A DNA stretch of 64,000 bases from Fimbriimonas sp. (GTDB lineage Bacteria; Armatimonadota; Fimbriimonadia; Fimbriimonadales; Fimbriimonadaceae). How positions within the stretch are numbered: position 1 is the stretch's first letter; every line of letters starts with the position of its first letter. The notes under the pieces are model-generated. The model saw only the letters and a list, made by a program, of their open reading frames with translations, was not told where the DNA came from and searched no databases. This document shows, in pieces, positions 17,561-25,854 of the stretch. The translations under genes and the position numbers were made by a program. The stretch lies in contig JARXAE010000003.1 in NCBI GenBank assembly GCA_029866005.1, forward strand, positions 248,001 to 312,000, in the 5' to 3' direction.

Positions 17561-18478
17561 TTAGCCCTCCACCAGGTATTGGAACACTGATTCCAGGTTG
17601 TTGTCGGGGCTGGTAAAGCTGAGGATGGGCAAGCCATCCTCGAGCACCAGTCGGCTGAGGATTTCATAGAATTCGTTGGGGTTGTTCACTTCTAGGTTGA
17701 TAACTTCGTTTCGGTCATCGATTTTCGCACTCACGACTCCGGTGAGCTGGGTGAGTTTGCCGGCGACCTCGCGGGGCTTCGGAGTCTCGATACGCACCTT
17801 GTGCGGGTACTTGTCGATCAGATCGCGGATGACTCGCAGGTCACCTGTAGCGAGTAGCCGTCCCCGATGGAGAAGAAGAATTGATCGAGTCATCTGCTCC
17901 ACTTCGTACAAGATGTGCGATGAAACGATGATCGTTTTGCCCAATTCAGACAAATGACCAAGAACGCTCAGAAACTCGTGGCGGCCAACTGGATCAAGGC
18001 CATTGAGCGGCTCGTCGAGAAGGATGATCTCGGGATCATGCACCATCGCCTGGGCGAGCTTAATGCGTTGGCGCATACCCTTGGAATAGCCCTTGATCGG
18101 CTTCTTCACTCGGTCCGCCATGCCGACCATCTCGATCTTCTCCATCGCACGCTTCTTGGCTTCAGCCCGGCCATAGCCGGCCATCTCCGCCATGTACGTC
18201 ACGAACTCGAGGCCGTTCATGTACTCATAAAAGTTGTCGATTTCGGGGCAATAGCCCAGCTTCCGGAAGACATTCGGGTTATCAAACGGCTCTTCGCCGA
18301 AGACCTTCACCGAGCCTGTCGTCGGGTGCATCTGACCCGTGATGAGGCGCATCAGCGTGCTCTTTCCCGCGCCGTTCATCCCGAGCAGCGCTGTAATCCC
18401 GGGCCCGATCTCACAAGTGACATCATTGACGCCAATAATCTGCCCGTACCATCGGGAGGCATTTGTAATCTGGATCAT
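17561..18478 (-). CDS. ABC transporter ATP-binding protein
   Basis: This 305-residue ATPase has Walker A GMNGAGKS, the signature GYSKGMRQRIKLAQAM, Walker B IILLDEPLNGLDP and the switch histidine in VSSHI. The C-terminal 90 residues (MTRSILLLHRGRLLATGDLR and following) form the extra domain found in CcmA-type/ABC-2 ATPases. Its stop abuts the permease GTG and its ATG overlaps the stop of the upstream permease, which argues for tight coupling of the operon. Confidence 0.92.
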   Translation of the reverse strand: MIQITNASRWYGQIIGVNDVTCEIGPGITALLGMNGAGKSTLMRLITGQMHPTTGSVKVFGEEPFDNPNVFRKLGYCPEIDNFYEYMNGLEFVTYMAEMAGYGRAEAKKRAMEKIEMVGMADRVKKPIKGYSKGMRQRIKLAQAMVHDPEIILLDEPLNGLDPVGRHEFLSVLGHLSELGKTIIVSSHILYEVEQMTRSILLLHRGRLLATGDLRVIRDLIDKYPHKVRIETPKPREVAGKLTQLTGVVSAKIDDRNEVINLEVNNPNEFYEILSRLVLEDGLPILSFTSPDNNLESVFQYLVEG

Positions 18479-19470
18479 CCGACCACCTCAACTGCCTTGA
18501 TTCGGGAATATGCGACGGCGAATCCGCCCACAACTAGCAAAACGAAAACTGGAACAATCCACGCTGCGTTCGGCGCACCAATGATGAACTGGCCCATGTC
18601 GATCTCCGGTCGCCCACCTCGACGTCCACCATTCGGTCCCATCCCCGGAAAGAGTGGGGAGCCATCGGTTCCCACAATGATCTTTGCAAGACCGATCTGC
18701 ATGCCATCGATGGAGCCATAGAACAACTGCCTTACAATCGCCGGAGTAGGCGTTCGTTGGAAGGTCGACGCCGAATTGAACCCGTTCATCACCTGGGTAA
18801 AGATGTAGGACATGAAGTAGATTCCCGCGTACGTTGCTCCGGCGAGCCTTCCCTGGTTGAACAACGAACTCACTGCCAGCCCAAGTGAGGCATGTAGCGC
18901 TCCGGAACAAACTGACACCAACGCCAAGCGCAAGAACAGCCATGGTGCATCCTTCCAGAAGCCGTACGGCTGAAAGCTCATGTAGCCGTAGAGCCAAAAG
19001 ACCATCATCGGCACAAAAGAGACCAGGCTAATCAGAATGAAAACCCCGAGCCACTTTCCGAAAACATAGTCAAATCGGGAGCACGGCTTACTCAGATACA
19101 CCAGCAGAGCGTTGGCTCGATTATCATTCGCAATCGAACCGACTCCGATCATCAAGTTCACCACCAGCAGGATCATCTGGCTGTAACTGAAGCCGTGGAT
19201 GAACTGATCCTTCCACTTAATCTGTTGAAGGAAAGCGTTCGCGCCTTGCTGGAAGCCACCCAGGTTTCCGAGCACGTTGTCCGCGAACCAGAAAACGGCT
19301 AACAGAATAAAGAACCACCAAGCCGAGAACAGGCTCCATCCCCAGAAGCCGCGCCGCTTGGTTGCAACCTGCATCGTCATCTTCGCGATGCTCCACCATC
19401 GCTTGCCGACGCCACTCAGGGGACCGTCGTAATGGCGATAGCTGAGATCGGCGATGGGAGAATTGCTCAT
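18475..19470 (-). CDS. ABC-2 type transporter permease
   Basis: This 331-residue membrane protein has about six transmembrane helices. The long N-terminal cytoplasmic stretch ends in KRRGFWGWSLFSAWWFFILL. The ABC-2 permease motif is IANDNRANALLVYLSKPCSRFDY (quoted in part: NDNRANALLVYLSKPCSRFD). A periplasmic loop carries GGRRGGRPEIDM. The gene overlaps both neighbours with ATGA junctions and pairs with the ATPase at 19467-20396. The cargo is unknown. Confidence 0.85.
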   Translation of the reverse strand: MSNSPIADLSYRHYDGPLSGVGKRWWSIAKMTMQVATKRRGFWGWSLFSAWWFFILLAVFWFADNVLGNLGGFQQGANAFLQQIKWKDQFIHGFSYSQMILLVVNLMIGVGSIANDNRANALLVYLSKPCSRFDYVFGKWLGVFILISLVSFVPMMVFWLYGYMSFQPYGFWKDAPWLFLRLALVSVCSGALHASLGLAVSSLFNQGRLAGATYAGIYFMSYIFTQVMNGFNSASTFQRTPTPAIVRQLFYGSIDGMQIGLAKIIVGTDGSPLFPGMGPNGGRRGGRPEIDMGQFIIGAPNAAWIVPVFVLLVVGGFAVAYSRIKAVEVVG

Positions 19471-20396
19471 GCTTGCACCGCCGAGAGGAAGGCCTCTTCG
19501 AGAGATCGTTCCGCGAGCTTTACGCCACGAACCTGCGCCCTCGAGTCCTTTGCTGTTTGAAGAATCGTGTTCATCGCATGCTCCCGCGTTCCAGCTATCT
19601 GTACTCGCACTGTTGTGTATGTTGTGGGAGCTGCGTACCCGCCATTCGCCTTGATTTTGGTAACAAAGGCCTCATTTGTTTCTCGCAAGTCAACATCGAG
19701 TGGTTGACCCTCAATCTTCTTTAAGTCTCGAATCGTGCCCTGACTGACCAGCTTCCCTCGCAACACTACGACCACACGATCACAAACTCGCTCAATGTCC
19801 GGCAGGAGGTGGCTGCTAATCAGGACGTTGACACCTTTGTTGTGGGAAATGTCTTTGATCAGATCCAGCATCTCCTCACGACCCTTGGGGTCAAGGCCGT
19901 TTGTCGGCTCGTCCAGGAGGAGAAGTTTAGGACCGTGAATCATCGCCTGGGCCAGCTTGATCCGCTGCTTCATTCCCGTGCTGTAAGTCTCAACGTTCCG
20001 GTACCGTGCCTCACCCAGGCCGCAGTATTCAAGCACCTCGTGAGCGCGCCGCAACGCCTGGTCCGCGGGCATCCCCGCTAGCTCCCCGGCATACGCAACA
20101 AAGCCAACCGCCGAGAGCCCTGGGATATGACAATCTTGCTCAGGCATCAATCCGATTTTTTGCCGAATCTCTTTGTTTCCATTGTATAGATCCAACCCGA
20201 GCACGTTTCCGCCGCCCGCAGTTGGAGTGATGAACCCGAGCAGGGTCTTCAGAAGAGTCGTCTTACCAGCTCCGTTGGGACCGAGCAGACCGGTACAACC
20301 TTCTTCGATCTGACAAGAAAAGTCATCTAATGCGGTGAATGCCCCGTACCGCACGGTGAGATTATTGATTGAAACCAGTGCCACGTTCGGATTCAT
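19467..20396 (-). CDS. ABC transporter ATP-binding protein
   Basis: This 309-residue ATPase has Walker A GPNGAGKTT, the signature YSTGMKQRIKLAQAM, Walker B LLLLDEPTNGLDP and VLISSHLLPDIE with the H-loop. A C-terminal regulatory segment of about 85 residues is present. It heads the four-gene ABC-2 operon reading down to 16802. The start ATG has GAGTAAG at Shine-Dalgarno distance and no -10 hexamer six bases away, so unlike many genes here it seems to have a leader. The promoter probably lies in the 53 bases before it. Confidence 0.92.
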   Translation of the reverse strand: MNPNVALVSINNLTVRYGAFTALDDFSCQIEEGCTGLLGPNGAGKTTLLKTLLGFITPTAGGGNVLGLDLYNGNKEIRQKIGLMPEQDCHIPGLSAVGFVAYAGELAGMPADQALRRAHEVLEYCGLGEARYRNVETYSTGMKQRIKLAQAMIHGPKLLLLDEPTNGLDPKGREEMLDLIKDISHNKGVNVLISSHLLPDIERVCDRVVVVLRGKLVSQGTIRDLKKIEGQPLDVDLRETNEAFVTKIKANGGYAAPTTYTTVRVQIAGTREHAMNTILQTAKDSRAQVRGVKLAERSLEEAFLSAVQA

Positions 20397-20449
20397 CTTA
20401 CTCAGGAACGGGTTTTGAGAGTTCGGGGTTCCAGATTAGGACGTTTGGG

Positions 20450-21469
20450 TCAGGAACTCATTGAGGTTCCGCGTTGATCCGAGTTCCGGTAGGCCGACTC
20501 AACAAGGCGCATAGTCTTCAGAGCATCATGAACTTCCGTCGAAGGGGCGGGTCCACCTTCTGACCAAATCATCATCGCCGCCATTGGGCCGATGAAGGCA
20601 TCCGGGAACCAGCTACCTTGTAGATCCAGCTTGGTCCACTCTGAATTCCCTTGGACCCAATATTCGAACCGATCCTCCTCACCCTCTGGATAGTTCATAT
20701 TGAGGCCCATCTGAACCCAAGCTACTCCCTTGGTGCCCTCGAAGTGTAGATAAGAATCTTGATGACCAGGCGGAGCAACATGACCATGATAGGTCTGTAC
20801 CACTGCCCGCTTCATGTCACCGTAATCCAGGATCACAGTGCTCCGGGAAGATTCCAACTTCGGCGAGCTTGGGTCTTTGATCGAGTGAGCCTTCACCGAT
20901 CGAGGCTCGCCCCATAGGTGGCGAATGAAGTCAAGGTAATGAATTGAGTGGTAGACCATCTCCATCCGCGGAGCCTTCTCAAGGAAGCTCCATTCCGCCC
21001 AAGGAGTGTGAACATTGATTTTGAACTCAAGCTCGTGAGTCTCGCCCAGCGCGCTCTGAGAGATAAGTTCTTTGAGGGCAAGCATGTAGGGTGCCCAGCG
21101 GAGTTGAAAATTGACGGCGGCTTTCAGCCCCTTTTCGTCGCAAAGCTCAACGATTTGTTCGGCTTGTTCGAGCGTTTCGCCTAGCGGTTTTTGGATGAGA
21201 ACAAAAGCTCCATCGGGAAGTTGGCGAAGGGTTTCGAGGATTGCCGAGCCCGGCACTGCTAGGTCGTAGATTGCGCCCAAAAGCCAAGCTTCCGAGACTG
21301 AATCGCACACCGTGGAATCCACCATCGCGGCGGCCTTTTCGGCAGAGTCTCGATTGAGATCGTAAGTCTTTGCAACCGCAAATCCAGCCTTTTGATACGC
21401 CGGGTAGTGAGCGTTTTGGACGATTCCGCCCGCCCCGATGCTCACGATCGGAGAAAGCTGAGACGGCAT
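20450..21469 (-). CDS. Gfo/Idh/MocA-family oxidoreductase
   Basis: This 339-residue protein has the Gfo/Idh/MocA layout. An N-terminal Rossmann domain starts with IVSIGAGGIVQNAHYPAYQK. The nicotinamide-site motif VLIQKPLGE replaces the usual EKP by QKP. The C-terminal alpha/beta domain carries VYHSIHYLDFIRHLWGEP with histidines in the usual catalytic area. These enzymes use NAD(P) to oxidise or reduce sugars and cyclitols. It is the last gene of the seven-gene GH116/E1 operon, 14 bases after the binding-protein gene, so a carbohydrate-derived substrate is likely. The exact one is unknown. Confidence 0.85.
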   Translation of the reverse strand: MPSQLSPIVSIGAGGIVQNAHYPAYQKAGFAVAKTYDLNRDSAEKAAAMVDSTVCDSVSEAWLLGAIYDLAVPGSAILETLRQLPDGAFVLIQKPLGETLEQAEQIVELCDEKGLKAAVNFQLRWAPYMLALKELISQSALGETHELEFKINVHTPWAEWSFLEKAPRMEMVYHSIHYLDFIRHLWGEPRSVKAHSIKDPSSPKLESSRSTVILDYGDMKRAVVQTYHGHVAPPGHQDSYLHFEGTKGVAWVQMGLNMNYPEGEEDRFEYWVQGNSEWTKLDLQGSWFPDAFIGPMAAMMIWSEGGPAPSTEVHDALKTMRLVESAYRNSDQRGTSMSS

Positions 21470-21483
21470 CGGCGGACTCTGGT

Positions 21484-22710
21484 TTAGTTCCGTTGTAGCC
21501 TCCCCGACATTTCCAAATGAATCGTCGCGGCATCGGCGGCGGCTTGTAAAGCTTCCGCCGGATCGGCTCCTCGGTGCAGAACTGCGTCCACAGCCCCCGA
21601 AATGCAGTCGTTGACCAATGTGTATTCAGGAATCGCGGGCAAGGTAAGCGTCTGTCCATGAATCTGCTCAATGATTTCGTAATGCGGATACTTCGCCCGG
21701 ACTTCAGGATCGCGCCAAGTACTGAGGCGGGTTCCGTTTGCGCCCATCATGCTCGTTACTTTGTCGCAGTGCGGCTGGCTGATGTGCTTGATAAACGCCC
21801 ACGCAGCCTCCTTATCTGCGCAACCCGAAGTGATTGTCAACGCCCAATAGATGTTCAGAGAGACCGATTCGGTACCTGCTGGAAGCGGCGCAAGACCAAT
21901 CTTCCCAACTACGTTGCTATACTCCGGCATTTCGCAGACCGCCGCGAACCCACACCAGTTCCACATCATCGCCACTTTGCCCTTCGCAAAGTAATCTCCG
22001 GCTTCCACGCTTCCTAACTGCAACGCCGCCGCAGGCATAAAGTCGCGGTACAGGTCGCGTAAAAAAGTCAACCCATCGACTCCAGCCGGCCCGTGAAACT
22101 GCGGTTGAGACTGATTATCCAAGAGCACCCCGCCTCGACTCCAAAGCTGAATCAGGAAGTCGTAAACATTGTTGTGTCCATCCGTGTATCCCGCACAGAT
22201 GCACCCCCACTCGTCGTTTTCGGGGTGGGTAAAGAACTCCGCGACCTGTCGAAACTGTTCCCAAGTCTTGGGAACATCCAGTCGCCAGCCGTACCGAGCT
22301 TCAAATTGTGCGATATGACCGGGGTCCTCAAAAATGTGCTTCAGATAGATAAACATCTGGGGGCCGTCATGCCAAGGAATCCCAATCAGATCTCCTTCCT
22401 GATAGACGAGCTTTTGCATCGCCGGGTGCCAACCATCTGGCCAATCATCGGGCAGATCAAACCCATCCAAAGGCACAATCAAACCCTTCGCATACGCCTC
22501 CGGGAGCCAGTCGGTACAGCAAAGAAAAAGGTCCCCTTCTCCCTTCTTTGCCCCTTCTTGAACAACCATTTCAAGCTGATGCGCACTGATCGGCTTGGCC
22601 ACTACTTCAATCTCAATATCCGGTCGAATCTTTCGGAAATCCTCGATCTGCCACGCCAATGTGTTCTCAAACGTGTCCTGCTCCCGAGTGCGCAGAACTA
22701 GCTTCGTCAT
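21484..22710 (-). CDS. Extracellular-type solute-binding protein without a signal peptide
   Basis: The sequence (408 residues) matches family 1 sugar-binding proteins: KLVLRTREQDTFENTLAWQI at the start of domain 1, FAKGKVAMMWNWCGFAAVC in the hinge region, and YWALTITSGCADKEAAWAFI near the second domain. It begins at the first strand of the mature fold; there is no signal peptide or lipobox. I place the start at ATG 22710, which overlaps the VOC gene stop (ATGA). No permease genes are nearby. It may therefore bind a sugar or oligosaccharide in the cytoplasm as a sensor or carrier. A non-canonical export route cannot be excluded. Confidence 0.78.
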   Translation of the reverse strand: MTKLVLRTREQDTFENTLAWQIEDFRKIRPDIEIEVVAKPISAHQLEMVVQEGAKKGEGDLFLCCTDWLPEAYAKGLIVPLDGFDLPDDWPDGWHPAMQKLVYQEGDLIGIPWHDGPQMFIYLKHIFEDPGHIAQFEARYGWRLDVPKTWEQFRQVAEFFTHPENDEWGCICAGYTDGHNNVYDFLIQLWSRGGVLLDNQSQPQFHGPAGVDGLTFLRDLYRDFMPAAALQLGSVEAGDYFAKGKVAMMWNWCGFAAVCEMPEYSNVVGKIGLAPLPAGTESVSLNIYWALTITSGCADKEAAWAFIKHISQPHCDKVTSMMGANGTRLSTWRDPEVRAKYPHYEIIEQIHGQTLTLPAIPEYTLVNDCISGAVDAVLHRGADPAEALQAAADAATIHLEMSGRLQRN

Positions 22711-23216
22711 GGCTTTGTGAGCTCCACTCCATTCACCGAGCCCCACGGCCGACCTGCGGGAGGCTGAAGCATTTCCAGCGTAATGTCATCAGGATCAAGG
22801 AAATACACCGTAAACCCGCCCTTGTTCACGCCCTCTTCAATAGCGACCGGCTCCGGAGCCTTAAATCGAACTCCCGCCGCGGACAGGCGAGCATAATCGG
22901 CATGAATGTCGTCGGTAATGAATGCCAAATGCGGCGCGCCAGGACGATTTGTCGTAACGTCTGTCTTTTCCCCGCGCGGGTGAACATACTCAACGAGCTC
23001 CAAGTGGTGGTTCGACGGACCCACAAACGAGTTCGGAATCCGCAACATCGCGACCTTGAGGTCAGCATTGGGGAAGCCCACCAGCTTCGATGTGTACTCG
23101 TTGCACTGCACCTGCTGGTGATGCAACTCCATCCCCAGCAACCTGCAGTAAAACTCGAGTGAAGCCTCCATATCGGAGACCGTAAAACTCGCATGCCAAA
23201 GTCCGTTAAATGCCAT
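22707..23216 (-). CDS. VOC-superfamily (glyoxalase/dioxygenase-like) protein
   Basis: This 169-residue protein has the paired beta-alpha-beta-beta-beta units of the vicinal-oxygen-chelate fold. Unit 1 begins LWHASFTVSDMEASLEFYCR, with HHQQVQ and LELVEYVHP contributing metal-site positions. Unit 2 reads GAPHLAFITDDIHADYARL, ending in VYFLDPDDITLEMLQPP. Likely metal ligands are His in LWHAS and PHLAF and Glu in TLEML. Activities in this superfamily range from glyoxalase to isomerase and dioxygenase. Its place between an SDR and a binding protein suggests a step on the same catabolic intermediate. There are 3 bases between it and the SDR stop. Confidence 0.82.
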   Translation of the reverse strand: MAFNGLWHASFTVSDMEASLEFYCRLLGMELHHQQVQCNEYTSKLVGFPNADLKVAMLRIPNSFVGPSNHHLELVEYVHPRGEKTDVTTNRPGAPHLAFITDDIHADYARLSAAGVRFKAPEPVAIEEGVNKGGFTVYFLDPDDITLEMLQPPAGRPWGSVNGVELTKP

Positions 23217-23219
23217 CTC

Positions 23220-23927
23220 TTATCTCATCCATTGCCCGCCGTCGACGACGTAAGTTTGACCGGTGACATAGCTTGCCGCGTCGGAGGCAAGGAAAGCGAC
23301 CACTTGGGCGATCTCATCGGGCTCCGCCATTCGCTTCAGCGGGAGCGCGTTGACCACAGGAGCCAGGGTTTCTTCAGGGGAGACGCCCCGGATTTCGGCG
23401 CGTTGCTTTGCGATACCCTGGGTCAAAGGAGTGTTTGTGATCCCTGGGGCGACGGCGTTCACCCGGATGCCATGCGGTCCCAGGCTAAGAGCGGCGGACT
23501 TAGTAATCGAAATGAGGGCAGCCTTGGTCGCGGCGTAGTCAAGCTGCTCGAGCTTAGGCATGAAAGCGGAGTTACTCGTGATGTTAACGAACGAGCCAGT
23601 TTTTCCCTCACGAATCAGTCTCGCTGCAATCGCCTGCATCAGTACGAGTGGAGCCTGGACATTGATGGTGTGCATCCGGGAAAACCCTGGCTGTTCAACA
23701 TCGAAGAATGGTCTGGTGAGACATATTCCCGCCGCGTTCACAAGCACCTGCGGTGCCCCATCAAGTTCCTCGATGAAGGCAGGAATGGCCTCCAGGTCCA
23801 TTAAGTCTAGCTGTGCCTCAACTCCCGCTTGCCGATCGACTCCAATCACCTGGTGACCTTCCGAACGAAGCTGGTCGGCAATCGCCTTTCCAATCCCCTG
23901 GGCTGCCCCCGTCACCAAGGCGACCAT
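23220..23927 (-). CDS. Short-chain dehydrogenase/reductase
   Basis: This 235-residue classical SDR has the cofactor motif VTGAAQGIGKA at residues 5-15, VNAAG for the NAG motif, a catalytic serine in NITSNSAF, and YAATK as the YxxxK motif, followed by VNAVAPG. The C-terminus SYVTGQTYVVDGGQWMR is typical. The start ATG shares one base with the E1 beta stop codon (TAATG). It probably oxidises or reduces a hydroxyl group of the substrate handled by this operon. The specific substrate cannot be read from the sequence. Confidence 0.9.
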   Translation of the reverse strand: MVALVTGAAQGIGKAIADQLRSEGHQVIGVDRQAGVEAQLDLMDLEAIPAFIEELDGAPQVLVNAAGICLTRPFFDVEQPGFSRMHTINVQAPLVLMQAIAARLIREGKTGSFVNITSNSAFMPKLEQLDYAATKAALISITKSAALSLGPHGIRVNAVAPGITNTPLTQGIAKQRAEIRGVSPEETLAPVVNALPLKRMAEPDEIAQVVAFLASDAASYVTGQTYVVDGGQWMR

Positions 23928-24892
23928 TAAGTAAGCATCTCCCGCAACTTCGCCTCGATTCTCGCGGCAGTGGGAAGCACTTCGTTCTCCAACTCCACCG
24001 CAAAAGGAATCGGGGCATCCAGCGCCGCGACGATCTCGACAGGAGCGTCTAGTTCATCAAAAAGCCGCTGTTGCACCTGGAAACCAAGATCTGAGGCGAC
24101 CGAACACCGTCCATGAGCTTCGTGTGCCACGATCACTCGGTGAGTCTTTCTCACCGAAGATTCAATCGTTGCCCAGTCGAGAGGGTTCAGGGTTCGTAGA
24201 TCAACAATCTCGACCTTTCCGGGAAAAGCCTCGGCGGCCTTCATCGCCAAATCAACGGTGAACGAGTAGGTCAAGATGGTCACCTCGGACCCTTCCTGGA
24301 CAACAGAAGATGTACCAAGTGGTATGAAGTGCTCGCCATCCGGAACCTCGCCCTGCTTTCCAAAAAGCTGCTTGTGACCAATGAAGACAACTGGATTATC
24401 ATCCCGAATTGACGCCGCCATCAGCCCCTTCGCATCTGCTGGAGTCGAGGGCAAAACCACCTTGATTCCCGGCAGGTGAAGGAACAGAGCTTCGAGCATT
24501 TGGCTATGCTGCGCTGCTGCGCCGCGATACCCACCACCCTGCGTAATGATCGTCATTGGCACTGGACACCTTCCCCCGCTCATATAGTGAGTCTTGGCGA
24601 TGTTGTTCAAAATCTGGTCCATTGCGACCAGGCCAAAATCGATGAACATCAGCTCCGCAACCGGGCGCTTACCAGCCAGAGCCGCTCCGAGCGCCATGCC
24701 CATAAATCCGCTCTCGCTGATCGGAGTGTCGATCACCCGGTTCTCGCCGAAAGTCTCAAGAAGCCCTTCGGTGACGCGGAACATGCCGCCGTAATGGGCG
24801 ATGTCCTCTCCCATCAGGAACACATTTGAATCGCGCTCGAGCTCCTGTCGGAGTCCAGCGTTACATGCCTGCACGAACGACATCTTGCTCAT
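23927..24892 (-). CDS. 2-oxoacid dehydrogenase-type E1 beta subunit
   Basis: This 321-residue subunit has the E1 beta pattern: FLMGEDIAHYGGMFRVTEGL with the cofactor-activating Glu, GENRVIDTPISESGFMGMAL, AQHSQMLEALFLHLPGIKVV and DAPIPFAVE. Where many E1 beta proteins have VFLE before the HK pair, this one reads VFIGHKQLFG. With the alpha subunit it forms a thiamine-diphosphate enzyme that decarboxylates a 2-oxo acid or cleaves an acyloin. No lipoyl E2 or E3 gene is in the window, so an AcoAB-like acyloin-cleaving or stand-alone role is possible. The start overlaps the alpha stop (ATGA). Confidence 0.88.
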   Translation of the reverse strand: MSKMSFVQACNAGLRQELERDSNVFLMGEDIAHYGGMFRVTEGLLETFGENRVIDTPISESGFMGMALGAALAGKRPVAELMFIDFGLVAMDQILNNIAKTHYMSGGRCPVPMTIITQGGGYRGAAAQHSQMLEALFLHLPGIKVVLPSTPADAKGLMAASIRDDNPVVFIGHKQLFGKQGEVPDGEHFIPLGTSSVVQEGSEVTILTYSFTVDLAMKAAEAFPGKVEIVDLRTLNPLDWATIESSVRKTHRVIVAHEAHGRCSVASDLGFQVQQRLFDELDAPVEIVAALDAPIPFAVELENEVLPTAARIEAKLREMLT

Positions 24893-25830
24893 GCGAACAC
24901 CTCCGTGGTGGATTCGCTCACAGCAGGCACCGAATCGGCGAGAGCCTTTTCAACCGACGCCTGAACCACGGCGAGTTCCTCAGCCTCAATCTCATCCGCT
25001 TTCGCACCAATCCGCTGACGAAGCAACAAGATCGGCGACCGAGAACGCCAATCCTCAACCTCTTCCTTGGTGCGGTAAGCAGTGCCAGAATCCGCTTGGT
25101 AGTGGCCAGTTGTTCGGTAAGTCATCGCCTCCACAAAAGTCGGACCCTGACCACTCCGTCCGCGATCTGCCGCCTTTGACACCACTTCAAAAACCGCATG
25201 AGGGTCGTTTCCGTTCACCGACTCAGTGTGCAGACCGAATCCACGGGCACGCTCCGAAAGATTCACGTTTCCGTGCGAGCGCGACAGTGGCGTCATCTCC
25301 GAGTACAAGTTGTTTTCGCAGAAGAAGATGACCGGTAGTTTGTATAAGACCGCCATGTTCCAGCACTCCATGAGGTGACCTTGGTTGTTCGCACCGTCTC
25401 CAAAAACCGTGAGTGCAACCCGACCCGTTCCGTCCAGCTTAGAAGCAAGAGCCGCCCCGCAGGCGGTGCCGACTCCGGCCCCAACAATTCCATTCGTTCC
25501 CAGAACCCCAAACTCTTGATCAAATAAGTGCATCTTTCCGCCCTTACCCTTGCACAAACCTGTTGCTCTTCCCAGCACTTCGGCGATGACTTGATTGAGA
25601 GATGTCCCCTTGGCCAACACGTATCCATGTCCTCGGTAAGTTGCCGTCACATAGTCTTCCTTGAGCAGGGCCGCACAAGCCCCCGCTGGACAAGCCTCTT
25701 GTCCTTCACAAAGGTGCAAAGACCCCCTCAACTGTCCACCAGCCGAGAGCTCAGTCAGTGCCTTCTCGACGTGCCGCAACCGAATCATCGTGCGAAAAAA
25801 CTGCTCATCGGTCGGTCGTACATGTCCCAT
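24889..25830 (-). CDS. 2-oxoacid dehydrogenase-type E1 alpha subunit
   Basis: This 313-residue subunit carries the thiamine-diphosphate motif GDGANNQG (residues 144-151) through VIFFCENN. Also present are SLHLCEGQEACPAGACAALL near the N-terminus and the phosphorylation-loop-like YRTTGHYQADSGTAYRTKEE (TYR-GH-SD region). The organisation as separate alpha and beta subunits matches AcoA/AcoB and branched-chain/pyruvate dehydrogenase E1. It is 24 bases downstream of the GH116 gene and translationally coupled to beta. The substrate is unknown; acetoin-type or sugar-derived 2-oxo acids are both compatible. Confidence 0.88.
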   Translation of the reverse strand: MGHVRPTDEQFFRTMIRLRHVEKALTELSAGGQLRGSLHLCEGQEACPAGACAALLKEDYVTATYRGHGYVLAKGTSLNQVIAEVLGRATGLCKGKGGKMHLFDQEFGVLGTNGIVGAGVGTACGAALASKLDGTGRVALTVFGDGANNQGHLMECWNMAVLYKLPVIFFCENNLYSEMTPLSRSHGNVNLSERARGFGLHTESVNGNDPHAVFEVVSKAADRGRSGQGPTFVEAMTYRTTGHYQADSGTAYRTKEEVEDWRSRSPILLLRQRIGAKADEIEAEELAVVQASVEKALADSVPAVSESTTEVFA

Positions 25831-25854
25831 GCGTGCGCTGAGATTACCGGGTTA

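Noticed and set aside
17954-18721. 255-codon plus-strand frame opposite the ABC genes
   Set aside because: It is antisense to well-supported ABC ATPase and permease genes and shows no recognisable domain.
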